From the NCBI GenBank assembly GCA_963814955.1, contig CAWFEX010000004.1, positions 992,001 through 1,056,000 of the forward strand: DNA of 64,000 bases. Direction: 5' to 3'. Below are positions 8,460 to 17,509 of the stretch, in pieces. Source of the DNA: DATCJA01 sp963814955 (GTDB lineage: Bacteria > Acidobacteriota > Vicinamibacteria > Vicinamibacterales > UBA2999). The translations under genes and the position numbers were made by a program. The notes below the pieces were generated by a model. That model did not search any database and was not told the DNA's origin. It was given only the letters and a program-made list of their open reading frames with translations. Position 1 is the stretch's first letter, and each line of letters starts with the position of its first letter.

Positions 8460-8478
8460 GTAACAGTTTGGTGCTCAT

Positions 8479-8794
8479 GTATTCACTCCTGCATCGTTCT
8501 GGATGCGAAAGGCTGAAGGCAGGCCTGAGCGGAATTGCTCGGCGTCACGAACGCAGGAGAGGCGAGAACACGGACTCGTTTCTGATGCGGGCAGCGGAAG
8601 GCGTAGCTCTCAGTTGCGTCAGTCTAGCACGGTCACAAAATGCCGCGCGCCGCTTTCTCAGGCGACACACTGAAGTGTCATTACCTCGCCGAGACCGCCC
8701 GCCGTCGGGCTGGCTGTTTCGGCGGCGCGAGAGTCGTGGTTGACGAGAGCACCCACGCGGGGAGAGGAAAAGGTCCGCGAGTCCTTCTCACTGC
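8479..8794. other. Intergenic region
   Basis: Leader and promoter region of the RRM gene on the minus strand, plus the 3' flank of the lipoprotein gene. The plus-strand ORFs crossing it have no family features or good starts. I see no repeat. Confidence 0.35.
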
Positions 8795-9388
8795 CTACGG
8801 CATGCTAACGCTCTTGATGGCGATAACGGGCGTCATCCGGTACCGGTTGTTTCCCGTCCGAGTAATCGACTTGTCGCCCTCGAAATCCAGATCGATCGTG
8901 GTCGTGCCGTTCCCGACTAACTCGAACTGACGGTTGAGTTTCACTTCGCCTGACGGGATCTCGAGTGGCGCCCTCGATGTGAATCCGGTAGGTGGTGCCA
9001 GCGCCGCCGCGCACGCAGGTTCAGCTGTCGCCGTGCCCCCGAAATAGATGACGGCCTCAGCCACGACCATCCGCACCTGACCGTAAGGTCCCGCGGTGAG
9101 CGAATCCGCACCGAGAATATCGATAGGTCCTTCGAGCTTTTTCAGATTGCACGTGCGGCTTGCGGCCGCGCCCGCGAAGTCCACGGGCAACCAATCGCCG
9201 CCGTACGCAGGATGAACCTGCAGTTCTCTGAAAGTCACGTGGACCGCCGAGGCGTCGCCGTACGGGGAATCCGTGATCATGACCCTCAGGTTCCCGGATT
9301 GCGACGGACCTGACGGTGACCCGCACGCAATAATGGCAATCGAGACGCCGAGGATGACCATCAGAACGACGGTTGGACGCAGCAGCAT
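8795..9388 (-). CDS. DUF4382 domain lipoprotein
   Basis: Exported protein: a short hydrophobic signal (VVLMVILGVSIAII) ends in a lipobox-like AC followed by GSPSGPSQ, so it is probably anchored by a lipidated Cys. The mature part starts LRVMITDSPYGDASAVHVTF, the typical opening of DUF4382, then Ig-like beta strands (DILGADSLTAGPYGQVRMVV) and a C-terminal strand-rich half. The role is unknown; relatives sit on the cell surface. The ATG at 9388 is chosen because it starts directly at the signal peptide; an upstream frame to 9514 is unlikely to be translated. Confidence 0.75.
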   Translation of the reverse strand: MLLRPTVVLMVILGVSIAIIACGSPSGPSQSGNLRVMITDSPYGDASAVHVTFRELQVHPAYGGDWLPVDFAGAAASRTCNLKKLEGPIDILGADSLTAGPYGQVRMVVAEAVIYFGGTATAEPACAAALAPPTGFTSRAPLEIPSGEVKLNRQFELVGNGTTTIDLDFEGDKSITRTGNNRYRMTPVIAIKSVSMP

Positions 9389-9876
9389 AAATGCACTTGC
9401 TCCCAAACGGCCGACTACCGCAAGAATGTGACCGATTACGAAGGAAGGCTCTAAGCGTTGCGAGACCAGCACATTACGCGGACGGTTCATTTGTGAACAC
9501 GCCGTCAGACGCACAGTCTCGTGCAGCCTGTTTTCAATTTTGGTGGTTCTAAGCCGGATGCCGCTTCCGAATGTGCCGACGGGTTTCGGCTTCTGCCAGC
9601 AGGGCAGCGGTGTAAGACGCGACCTGCCTCACTGGCGCGGCCTCATGAGCTGCGCGACAAACGCCTGCCCGGCGTGTGAGGCGGAACTAGGGCAGCAGAG
9701 GCATGGAGGCGGCCTCTCACGTCGCGGTGTTCCGCGAGTGGGAAGGCCGCCTTTCGTATTGGAGTCAAGCCGAGTCGCGACATGGAAGTCGGATTGGGGT
9801 ATCGAGATCGGTGCGCGGTGATCTTGCGTCCGTCGGACAGGATAGAAGTCGTGACTTGGAAATGTCCGGTACAACG
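9389..9876. other. Stretch without a supportable gene
   Basis: Several overlapping frames are open on both strands (for example 9540-9821 plus, with one CPAC), but none shows a domain, a paired knuckle or a good start. It probably holds the lipoprotein promoter. Confidence 0.35.
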
Positions 9877-10014
9877 TTACGCGTTGCCGGCCGCTTCGCG
9901 CCGGTGCGCGACGTACGCCTTGGCACGCCGGAAGGCCCACACACCGACGCTCCATTTCAGCGCCACGTAGATGGTCGCCCACAGCATGAAGGCCGGATCA
10001 GGTTGCAGTAGCAT
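9877..10014 (-). CDS. 45-residue membrane microprotein
   Basis: Short ORF beginning MLLQPDPAFMLWATIYVALK and continuing WSVGVWAFRRAKAYVAHRR. One hydrophobic helix is followed by a basic cytoplasmic anchor, giving the positive-inside pattern. Third codon positions are strongly G/C, as in real genes here. No clear ribosome-binding site. Function unknown. Confidence 0.45.
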   Translation of the reverse strand: MLLQPDPAFMLWATIYVALKWSVGVWAFRRAKAYVAHRREAAGNA

Positions 10015-10585
10015 CGCCGTCTATATCGACAGCAAAGGCTATGCCTCTATATCAATCGCGACAGATGTACATCGCTGCCCGGCCTATATCCCAAGCGTGG
10101 TGTCTCGCAATTCGACAAGAGTGAACGATGGCACCGTTTGGTTGGGATACGCTGCCGCCGCGATGGTCGATGAGAGACGTCGGCAACGCGAGGAGCAGCA
10201 CGAGATGAGCGCATGGCGTGGTCAGTTGCGGTGGCGTCAGATCAGGTACCGCCGCACATGTTATGTCACGGTTGTTGTCGAGGCACACCCTCTCAAAAAA
10301 ATCCCGAGTCGGACCGTTCGTAGATTCGGCTTTAGCGCGATGGAGTCGTCAAGGCGATCGAATCCTCAACTGTGGTGTCGATCTGAAGGTGGCTCCTGTC
10401 TGTTGTTGACGGGTGTTCACAACGGCACAGACACCCAGGCGCGGATCTGTCACCATTCCCCCTTTCTGGATAACACGCGGTTTCCAGTTGCGCGCAGCGG
10501 ATTCAAACGCGCAATCCCGGACCAAAGATCGGTCCTTCGATGAGATCAACCTGACAATAGGCAACACAAGGAACGGACGTGGCGA
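10015..10585. other. Non-coding stretch ahead of the exported-protein operon
   Basis: No gene is supported. The long plus-strand frame 9971-10543 has implausible composition. Presumably contains the promoter of the 10586-11922 pair; I see no clear repeat. Confidence 0.35.
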
Positions 10586-11089
10586 ATGAGTAAGAGAACG
10601 AGGTCGGTGGTGTTTTCGATCGTGGTGGCCGGCGTAGTCGCTCTGCTGTCCAATGTTGTGGGCGGCGCGGATATGTTCTCGGGAACCTGGAAGTTGAACG
10701 CAACGAAATCGAAATACAGTCCCGGACCAGCACCGGTGAGCGGCACGACAATACTGTCGTCGGTTGATGGGGGCCTGAAGTTCGTCGTCGACGGAGTGAC
10801 CGCGGCCGGCAAGAAGACGCACAGTGAATACACGTTCAAGTTCGATGGTAACGACTATCCGCAAAAGCCCATGCTCGACGGGATGCCGGACCCAGACGGC
10901 GCCGACATGATTTCGGCGAAGAGAGTCGACGATTACACCTACGAGACGACCGCCAGGCTCAAGGGGAATGTGCTCGCCGTAACGAAGGTCGTGGTTTCAA
11001 AAGACGGCAAGACGCGCACCAACACAGTGACGGGAAAGAATGCTCAAGGCCAGACCGTGAGTAACACCGTCGTGTACGAGAAACAGTAA
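10586..11089 (+). CDS. Exported lipocalin-like hypothetical protein
   Basis: A 167-residue protein with a Sec signal peptide (basic MSKRTRS, then VVFSIVVAGVVALLS) and a beta-rich mature part opening FSGTWKLNATKSKYSPGPAP. That opening is shared by many secreted Acidobacteria proteins. Later strands include YTYETTARLKGNVLAV and the C-terminal SNTVVYEKQ. Likely a periplasmic or surface beta-barrel binding protein; the ligand is unknown. Its stop is 11 bp ahead of the next gene on the same strand, so the two are likely co-transcribed. Confidence 0.7.
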   Translation: MSKRTRSVVFSIVVAGVVALLSNVVGGADMFSGTWKLNATKSKYSPGPAPVSGTTILSSVDGGLKFVVDGVTAAGKKTHSEYTFKFDGNDYPQKPMLDGMPDPDGADMISAKRVDDYTYETTARLKGNVLAVTKVVVSKDGKTRTNTVTGKNAQGQTVSNTVVYEKQ

Positions 11090-11100
11090 CCCATCGCTTC

Positions 11101-11922
11101 ATGAACACGAGGTCGTTAATGACGAAGCAGAGAGTGACTCTCGCGTACGTGCTGGCCACGTTAGTGGCGGGCGTTTTCGTATGGACCACGATTGGGCACG
11201 CGCAGGCACCCGCCCAGCCCGCACCACCGATGCGCGTCCTGGTTGCCATCGTGCAGCTCAATCCGGACATGGTGCTCACGTGGGAAGACCTCATGAAGAA
11301 CGAAGCGATGCCGGCGGCAAAGAAGAACGGCGTGCCCTGGCGGCACGTCTACGCTAACGGCGTCGCGGGCACGGGCTTCACACGCCTGACGGTTACGCCG
11401 ATTGCAAACTACGCTCAGTTCGACCAGCCGGGCGGAGTGCAGCGCGCGTTTGGAGCGGATGTCGCAGCCAGGTACAACGCGAAGCTGGCGCCAACAGTTC
11501 AGAGCCAGCAGACGTACATCCAGACGCTCAACCAGCAGTCGAGCATCATCACGAACGCCACGACACCAGCTGCGCTGTCGGTCGTCCAGAGCTTTCGTGT
11601 GCTTGTGGGGAAAGGCGCGGACTTTCAGGCCAGCTTACGGGAGGACTACCTCCCGGCGTACCGAAAAGCCGGCGTTCGCGATTTCCTGGTGTTCGGCACG
11701 AATTTCGGTGGAGTCGATGGCGTGATGGTCAGGCCGATCGCTAACTACGCCGAGCTCGACGAGCCGGGGTTGCTGCAGCGCGCGGGCCTGTCGCCGGAGG
11801 CGCAGGCAAAGATCGGAGCGCGACGGAACGCCACGCTGGCGGGACCAATCGAAGCCAATGTGTACAGGTTCATTCCGGACCTGAGCTATGGAATGCCAGC
11901 GCCGCCGAAAGGGACGAACTGA
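11101..11922 (+). CDS. Exported hypothetical protein with two similar halves
   Basis: A 273-residue protein with a signal peptide (TLAYVLATLVAGVFVWTTIG, cleavage probably after HAQA). The mature part appears duplicated: RVLVAIVQLNPDMVLTWEDL...TPIANYAQFDQPGGVQRA resembles SFRVLVGKGADFQASLREDY...RPIANYAELDEPGLLQRA. The paired ANYAxxDxPG motif points to two tandem dimeric alpha/beta-barrel-like (ABM/EthD-type) domains. The function is unknown. It probably forms an operon with the gene at 10586. Confidence 0.65.
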   Translation: MNTRSLMTKQRVTLAYVLATLVAGVFVWTTIGHAQAPAQPAPPMRVLVAIVQLNPDMVLTWEDLMKNEAMPAAKKNGVPWRHVYANGVAGTGFTRLTVTPIANYAQFDQPGGVQRAFGADVAARYNAKLAPTVQSQQTYIQTLNQQSSIITNATTPAALSVVQSFRVLVGKGADFQASLREDYLPAYRKAGVRDFLVFGTNFGGVDGVMVRPIANYAELDEPGLLQRAGLSPEAQAKIGARRNATLAGPIEANVYRFIPDLSYGMPAPPKGTN

Positions 11923-12049
11923 GGACTGGTGACGCGGTGGATTGCTCGTGATCAATGTGGACGGCGAGCTTCTGCCGCGGCCCCGCGCGCACTAATCGAT
12001 GCGTCCCGGCGGGCGTGTCGTACCGGCCCGCCTCGGTATTCGCAGAACA

Positions 12050-12282
12050 GCATCAAGCGGGTGTATAGCGACCTCGAAGGTGTGTACGCGCGCGCGCAGC
12101 GTCTGGGCGGATTGTCGCCGGCCGCCGGCGATGGCAACCTGCCCCTCGGCGACATCGCTCGTCGTCCGTGGGGCGAACGTTCGTTCTACAATGAGCGATC
12201 CCTTCGGCAATCCACTCTGCTTCGTCGACGAGACGAGCTTATTCACCGCCAGGCTCATCGAATGCATCTGGTCGCGCGATGA
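12050..12282 (+). pseudogene. VOC/glyoxalase-superfamily remnant, frameshifted
   Basis: Two frames together give the C-terminal half of a vicinal-oxygen-chelate protein. One frame reads YSDLEGVYARAQRLGG and ends PWGERSFY; the other continues MSDPFGNPLCFVDETSLF. The join is an extra A at about 12190 (TTCTAC-A-ATGAGC). The N-terminal half with the first metal ligand is not recognisable upstream, so the gene is both truncated and frameshifted. Confidence 0.5.
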
Positions 12283-13299
12283 ACGAATCGGAACGGCAAT
12301 CTGCCGCGCTCGGGCCGGTGTCGCAGCCGGTGTTGTCTGCGATCATGGTGATGCCGCGCTCGTTTCATCTCCTGACGGCGAGTCTGTTCTGTCTCGGCCG
12401 GCAATCGATCAAGGACCAGATCGAGCTCGTCATCGTCCACACGGCGGCCTATCACTCCAGCATCGACGCGGCGGCCTGCGACGGCTTTCACAGCGTCAAG
12501 CTGATCTCGGTGGATCGCGTGCCGACAGTGGCCGCCGGCTTCGTCGCCGGTGTGGCAGCCGCTTCCGCGCCGGTGGTGGCGCAAGTCGAGGATCACGTGT
12601 TCCTGCACCCGCAGTGGGCGGAGCGGGTCGTGGAGGCCCACCGCCAGGGCTGCGCCGCCGTCGTCCCGAAGATGACAAATGGCAATCCGGCTACCGTCGC
12701 GAGCTGGGCGAACTTCCTCACGTGCTTCTGCGAACCATTCGCCGTGCGTACTGACGGACCGATCGAGAGCGGACCCGGACACAACACGTCGTACAAACGG
12801 GCCGTGCTCCACTCCTACGGCGACGACCTCCAGGCGCTCTATCAGAGCGAGCGGAACTTTCAGGTACCGGCTCAGGCAGGACGGCCACGCCTTTGTCGCC
12901 GCGCCACGCGCCGAACTCGCGCACGTCAATATTTCCATCCCCCGAAAGGTCCTAGCGCACGCGTTTTTCGGCGGGGTGTTGTTCGGACAGTACCGTTCAG
13001 TGAACATGAGTCTCGTCGAGCGGCTCCTCCGCACGTTCGGTGCGCCCCTCGTGCCACCGCTCAGGTGCTGGCGGATCGCCCGCACGCTCGGCTTCCGGCA
13101 GCTCGTGAATCCGGACGGACCACGGGCGGCGCTGCTCGTCGCCCCCATACTGCTCATCGCGCACGCGACGGGCGAGGTGGTAGGTTACTGGCGTCTCGTT
13201 CCGTACGTCGAGGCGCACTATGAGCACTACGAGCTGCACAGGGTCGAATGCATCCGACCGGAGGAACGGTCACTACTGACGGAGCGCCCATCGGCCTGA
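12279..13299 (+). pseudogene. Glycosyltransferase family 2-like protein, one frameshift
   Basis: The first frame (12279 to about 12860) reads a GT-A-type start with RSFHLLTASLFCL, strand IELVIVHTAAYHSS, a DxD-like VEDHVFLHPQWAE and GPGHNTSYKRAVL, as in family 2 transferases. At about 12862 (AACTTTCAG-G-TACCGG) one extra base breaks it. The second frame continues YRLRQDGHAFVAAPRAELAH, then a hydrophobic segment ALLVAPILLIAHATGEVVGYW and an acidic tail. Restored, it is about 340 residues, a membrane-associated transferase. Without correction the product ends early; this may be a sequence error. Confidence 0.65.
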
Positions 13300-13467
13300 T
13301 GCCTCCTTCAGCAGGCTATTCGAATTGCCGAACTCTCCCGAGACCAGAACCAGGAGCAGCACGCCCAGACAGAGCACGCCCAGTTTCACGACGACCCAAC
13401 TGCTGACCGCATCCGGTCGCAGGTTTCGAGGCTCGGGGTTCTGAGCGTTGCCGGGATGGCGCTGCAT
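13273..13467 (-). CDS. Small single-helix membrane protein
   Basis: A 64-residue protein with one strongly hydrophobic helix (LGVLCLGVLLLVLVSG) between a polar N-terminus and a short C-terminus. Function unknown. It overlaps the 3' end of the glycosyltransferase frame by 27 bp on the opposite strand. Confidence 0.4.
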   Translation of the reverse strand: MQRHPGNAQNPEPRNLRPDAVSSWVVVKLGVLCLGVLLLVLVSGEFGNSNSLLKEASGRWALRQ

Positions 13468-13545
13468 GACCCGCTAACCGACAGGGGGGCCCAGCCCCGT
13501 CAGCGCGTGTGGGCGCTTCTCGGACAGTTGGCTCGGTGGTCGAAC

Positions 13546-15369
13546 TTATGCGGTGTCCCGCCCTGCGTCTCGACCTTTGGAAAAGACAGGGCCAATCTCG
13601 AGTAGGCCCTCCTCATGTACGCGTACCGCCTCGCATGAGATATGTGAGGCAAATCCGCCTTTCACTGCATAGAGCCGGCGGTCCGCCCGCGCAAAGAGGT
13701 CTCCCGCAATAGTCCGCGCATTCCGCTGACGGTCGCTGAGCGACCCGAGCTGCAGACACGTCACCCCTACGTCCACGGTCACTTTGTGTGGCGCAAACCG
13801 GCGATCCTCTCTCGTCCAGTCGTATTCAGCCACCGCGTACCAGAACCGCTCTCCGACCGTGCATGCCACCTCAGCGTCGTCGAGATCCGACAGAAAAAAG
13901 CAAAACTCATCGCCGCCGAAGCGAGCGTGTAGGGCAGGTGGTCGCTCCACATCTGGCTGATAACCCAGCAGATCCGAGCACCGCACCTCACTGCGCAGCA
14001 GGTCCGCGATGCGTTCCAAGACCCGATCGCCGGCCGCGTGGCCCAGCGTGTCGTTCAAGGCCTTGAAAGCCGTGATGTCCGCAACCCCGAGAGCACACCA
14101 CCCTCCTTCGCGCTCCACCGACAAAGCTATCTCGACGTGTTCCATGAATCGGCGGAAATGCAGCAGCTGCGTCTTGGCGTCGCGATGGGTCCGTTCCGTG
14201 AGATCAGCGACGACCCGCTCGAAGTAGCGGGCGACGTTCCTGGAGGTCGCTTCCCGTGCACTCAGCTCTTCGCGCATACGATCGAAGCGGTGCGCGAAAC
14301 CCGTCGCGACCGCGCGCAACGCCTCATCCTTCGATGAGCGCCATACGCGTTCGTAATAGAGCAAGACCTGGTCAATCGCGTTGACCAGCGAGCGCTCCGT
14401 GTCTGGGGGCAACGGCAACGTCTCGCGAATCCAGGCGTGCAGACTCGCGCGCGTGGGGACTGTCGGCACGTGTTCGGTGACGTCGTGCGTCTGGTCTCCC
14501 TCGTCGACAGTGACCTGTCGATTCGGCTCCCGCGGCAACCGTGTCACCGTTGCGGGTGCGCGCGCCTGTGCACTCCGCGGCTCGGCGGCCAGAATGTCCG
14601 AAGACAGATCGTCGACGGTGACGGCGCCAGCACGGTTGGTCGCGACCACGCGTTCCGCAACCTCCTCCACTTCGACCACATTGCCTGGCCAGGCGTACAC
14701 CAGAAGCAATTGCGCCGCATCGGCCGTGAGGGTCGGCACCGGCACGCTGCGGCGGTGTGCCGCGGCAGCCAAGTAATGCTCCATCAGCGCCAGGATGTCA
14801 TTGTCGCGATCGCGTACCGGCGGTACGTGAATCTGAATGACATTCAAGCGATAAAAGAGGTCCTGGAGGAAACGATGCTCCGCAACCAGCGGCCCGAGGT
14901 TCCGACGGGTGGCGGTGATGAGGCGCACCGCGTTCGGCGTGGCGACGCGGTCTGCACCGAGCCGGAGGGTGCTCTTCGACTGCAGGAACCCCGAAAGCTC
15001 GGCCTGCGTGTGCAGGCTCAGCTCGTTGACGTCGTTGAGAAAAAGCGTCCCGTCGTTCGCGTGCTCCACGAGACCCGTCTTGTCGCGAAAGGCCCCTGTA
15101 AAGCTGCCACGAGCGTGGCCGAACAGTTGCGATTCGAGCAATGCCGGAGGAACGCCTTTGCACTGCGCTACGACGAACGGACGGTCGCGACGCTCACTCT
15201 GGGCGTGAATCAACCGCGCGACTGTCTCCGTCTCGGTGCCCGCTTCGCCAACGATCAAGATGTTTGCCTGCGTACGAACCGCGAACGCGATCTCCAAGCG
15301 AAGGGTCTGGATGGCTCGACTGGCTCCCATGAGGGCTGGCATCTCGCCTGATGATGATCTGTGGGTCAC
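13546..15369 (-). CDS. Sigma-54-activator-type AAA+ domain fused to a GGDEF domain
   Basis: A 607-residue cytoplasmic protein. Residues 10-240 are a sigma-54 activator AAA+ module: loop GSFTGA (usually GAFTGA), DLFYRLNVIQIHVPPVRDR with the arginine fingers, and YAWPGNVVEVEEVAERVV. The Walker A is degraded (GEAGTETE, where GESGTGKE is usual, so no catalytic Lys) and Walker B reads LFLNDV instead of LFLDEI. ATP hydrolysis is therefore doubtful. The usual Fis-type HTH is absent. A linker and coiled region lead to a GGDEF domain (RFGGDEF, about residues 483-489), with an intact active-site motif for making cyclic di-GMP. An RxxD inhibitory site is not obvious. Possibly a diguanylate cyclase with a pseudo-AAA+ sensor or oligomerisation module. 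The gene at 15434 lies upstream. Confidence 0.85.
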   Translation of the reverse strand: MTHRSSSGEMPALMGASRAIQTLRLEIAFAVRTQANILIVGEAGTETETVARLIHAQSERRDRPFVVAQCKGVPPALLESQLFGHARGSFTGAFRDKTGLVEHANDGTLFLNDVNELSLHTQAELSGFLQSKSTLRLGADRVATPNAVRLITATRRNLGPLVAEHRFLQDLFYRLNVIQIHVPPVRDRDNDILALMEHYLAAAAHRRSVPVPTLTADAAQLLLVYAWPGNVVEVEEVAERVVATNRAGAVTVDDLSSDILAAEPRSAQARAPATVTRLPREPNRQVTVDEGDQTHDVTEHVPTVPTRASLHAWIRETLPLPPDTERSLVNAIDQVLLYYERVWRSSKDEALRAVATGFAHRFDRMREELSAREATSRNVARYFERVVADLTERTHRDAKTQLLHFRRFMEHVEIALSVEREGGWCALGVADITAFKALNDTLGHAAGDRVLERIADLLRSEVRCSDLLGYQPDVERPPALHARFGGDEFCFFLSDLDDAEVACTVGERFWYAVAEYDWTREDRRFAPHKVTVDVGVTCLQLGSLSDRQRNARTIAGDLFARADRRLYAVKGGFASHISCEAVRVHEEGLLEIGPVFSKGRDAGRDTA

Positions 15370-15433
15370 AACCTCTCCCGCCGTGCGATAGGGGGTGTTC
15401 TTGCGTATGGAGGAACGCCGCAGCGCGGGCGAC

Positions 15434-15679
15434 CTAGCGGTTCTGGGGGCTCGGATGGGGTCTGATGGCCTGCACCGCGTCCACGATGTCGGTCAACGCC
15501 CGGACGATGAGCTGTAGATCATTGAGAGTGCTCATATCCTCGTCGGCGCTCTCCGGGACGCGGGCTTGGGCTTCGTTGTTGAGATGGGCAATGGCAGCCA
15601 CGAGATGCGAGTGGGCGACGCGCAACCGGTCAATACGCTGCGTGGGATCGTTCGGCACAAGCGTGAGCATAGAGGGCAT
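15434..15679 (-). CDS. Small helical hypothetical protein
   Basis: An 81-residue protein of mostly helical character (RLRVAHSHLVAAIAHLNNEA and LIVRALTDIVDAVQAI). It lies 64 bp upstream of the AAA+/GGDEF gene on the same strand and may be co-transcribed with it. No family recognised. Confidence 0.5.
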   Translation of the reverse strand: MPSMLTLVPNDPTQRIDRLRVAHSHLVAAIAHLNNEAQARVPESADEDMSTLNDLQLIVRALTDIVDAVQAIRPHPSPQNR

Positions 15680-15754
15680 CCGTAGGGTAAGACGCTGTAT
15701 CTGTCAGGAGGGTAACCGCATAGACGCCGGGCGCCGGCGTTCCTCCGGTCCTTT

Positions 15755-15785
15755 ACTGTACGTCGCGCGCTTCGCGCGCAACAGT
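15755..15785. terminator. Hairpin, possible terminator
   Basis: Inverted repeat ACTGT...ACAGT with an inner GCGCGC/GCGCGC stem around TTC, between two minus-strand genes. No T-run follows, so termination is a guess. Confidence 0.3.
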
Positions 15786-15895
15786 ACCAAATTTCACGAG
15801 CACGAGCGAACTCAAGAATATCCGGACGTACAAGGATGGCACTTCTGATGCTGTCTAATACCTCGCCGCTCAGCCGCGAGCAGCATTGTCATTCA

Positions 15896-17119
15896 TCAGC
15901 CCGGTATACCACCGACAAAAAGATGCAAGAGCCGTATGAAGATGTCGCTCACGGACTGTTCCGACAGCACGACGGGAATGGCCGGAAGCTGCGAAATGAT
16001 GCAGAGCAAGATGATGTCGCGGTACCCGAAGAGGAACACTTGCATTTTTGCTACGGTTTCCGAGTAGCTCGTGGTGAGGTCGGCCAGTGACTGGAAATCG
16101 GGGCTTCCAAGCAGATCGGTTCGCGCACGTTCTCCGATCCAACGTTCTTGCAATGCTCTCGCGTAGTCGGTCACCAAGCCGCCGTATGCGCGCCGCCCCT
16201 GTTTACGGGAAGCCCACAGCTGCGGAACGAAGGTGAGCAGTGGAGCAAACGCGATGATGGTGCCAATGACCACGAACGCATAGAACAGCGGCCTCAGGGT
16301 GTCGATCTTCGTGCCGTACAGGAGAACCTGCGTTCCCCATGCGCCGCACAGCACGCTACTGACGGCAAAGAGCAGCACGCCGCAGTAGCTGATCGATGGG
16401 TTTTTCAAGAAGCCGATGCCGCCGCGGCGATCGGCGTGCATGGGGAGGAGGCGGAGGGGCACGCGCGAGAACCCACCGAGCACACCGACCCATAGGCCCC
16501 AGCGAAACAGCGAACGCCACAGCACGAATTGAAAGATTGGCAAGGAGACCAGCGCGTACCACGTGTGCGCCATGCTGGAGCGAGACTCGACGACACCGTG
16601 CACGAGTCCCGCCGCGGGGAGAATGCCCACCAGCGCCGCGGCACCGCTGGCAATAGCCACGAGAAAGAGGATGGTCTCGGGGAGAGGAGAATCTCGCCAG
16701 CGCACGGCGCTTCGTAGGATCGCTCGCGCACGATCCTCCTCCGCGGGCGGAATGAAGCCCTCGTCGAACAGACGAGCCACGGTATACCGGCAACTCCGGT
16801 CGAGGAGCCGCTCGGCAGCGAAGAGAAGCGGCAACGTGATGAGGAGGCGCACATGGATCGACAGGTCCTTCACCATGGGCTCGATTCGATTGGTAATCCA
16901 CCATTCCCCAAGCCAGAAAACGAGCAACGGTATCCATGTGACGCCTATCGCCACCAGAACGAGGTGGCGCAGCTTCTCGATGCGGGTAGTGTGCTCGAGG
17001 CGGTGAAGGGGACCACCTATTCCGATCCGAAATTCTTCAGCAGCCACACGTCGTTTCCCCAATCCTCCAGAGGCTTTGACGTCGAACGACACACTGGAGG
17101 TGGAGGCTTTGCGAGCCAT
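15896..17119 (-). CDS. Polytopic membrane protein of unknown function
   Basis: A protein of about 407 residues with roughly seven hydrophobic segments, for example LVLVAIGVTWIPLLVFWLGE, LFLVAIASGAAALVGILPAA, LVSLPIFQFVLWRSLFRWGL and AFVVIGTIIAFAPLLTFVPQ. Cytoplasmic loops are rich in Arg and Glu. ATG 17119 is preferred to an in-frame TTG at 17128. The overall pattern occurs in uncharacterised inner-membrane proteins; no transporter signature is seen. It faces a weak ORF at 17200. Confidence 0.7.
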   Translation of the reverse strand: MARKASTSSVSFDVKASGGLGKRRVAAEEFRIGIGGPLHRLEHTTRIEKLRHLVLVAIGVTWIPLLVFWLGEWWITNRIEPMVKDLSIHVRLLITLPLLFAAERLLDRSCRYTVARLFDEGFIPPAEEDRARAILRSAVRWRDSPLPETILFLVAIASGAAALVGILPAAGLVHGVVESRSSMAHTWYALVSLPIFQFVLWRSLFRWGLWVGVLGGFSRVPLRLLPMHADRRGGIGFLKNPSISYCGVLLFAVSSVLCGAWGTQVLLYGTKIDTLRPLFYAFVVIGTIIAFAPLLTFVPQLWASRKQGRRAYGGLVTDYARALQERWIGERARTDLLGSPDFQSLADLTTSYSETVAKMQVFLFGYRDIILLCIISQLPAIPVVLSEQSVSDIFIRLLHLFVGGIPG

Positions 17120-17199
17120 CAGCGCCAAGACTCAGCAAGAATCACACCCGTGAATCGAGAACGCGAGAGCACCGCCTCCTCGAAAGGCGGTGAGGTGCC

Positions 17200-17454
17200 G
17201 TGATTGACAGCGGGGGCGGCCAACCAAACGTGGCAACGATTTCGCTTGATCGCGGAACGTCTGGGGACCACACGATCACGTTGAGCGGCGGCATCGCGAA
17301 AACCTCGGGCAGTTTCTTGGTAGGCAACGAGAAGTTCGCCGCAACAATCACGAAGTGTCGTGGCAAGTCACGGCAGGTGGTGCCCCTCCGCGCCGTGGCG
17401 ATGCCCTTACGCTTAGCGGCAGTGACCCCGGGAATGGGCGGTTACGCTGGCTGA
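17200..17454 (+). pseudogene. Small ORF, probably frameshifted
   Basis: The first 53 residues (from MIDSGGGQPNVATISLDRG to EKFAATIT) look protein-like and strand-rich. Near 17352 a missing base appears to move the sense into the next frame, which reads VSWQVTAGGAPPRRGDALTL and SGSDPGNGRLRWL. Family unknown. The 3' end approaches the opposite-strand gene at 17510. Confidence 0.3.
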
Positions 17455-17509
17455 TCCGTGCTGCGCGATCAGTGCCCCGACTAGCGTGCGCCACGGGCGG
17501 TCGTTCGTC

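Noticed and set aside
9540..9821. 93-codon frame with one CPAC knuckle
   Set aside because: Only one Cys pair is placed as in zinc ribbons; the rest is unlike a protein.
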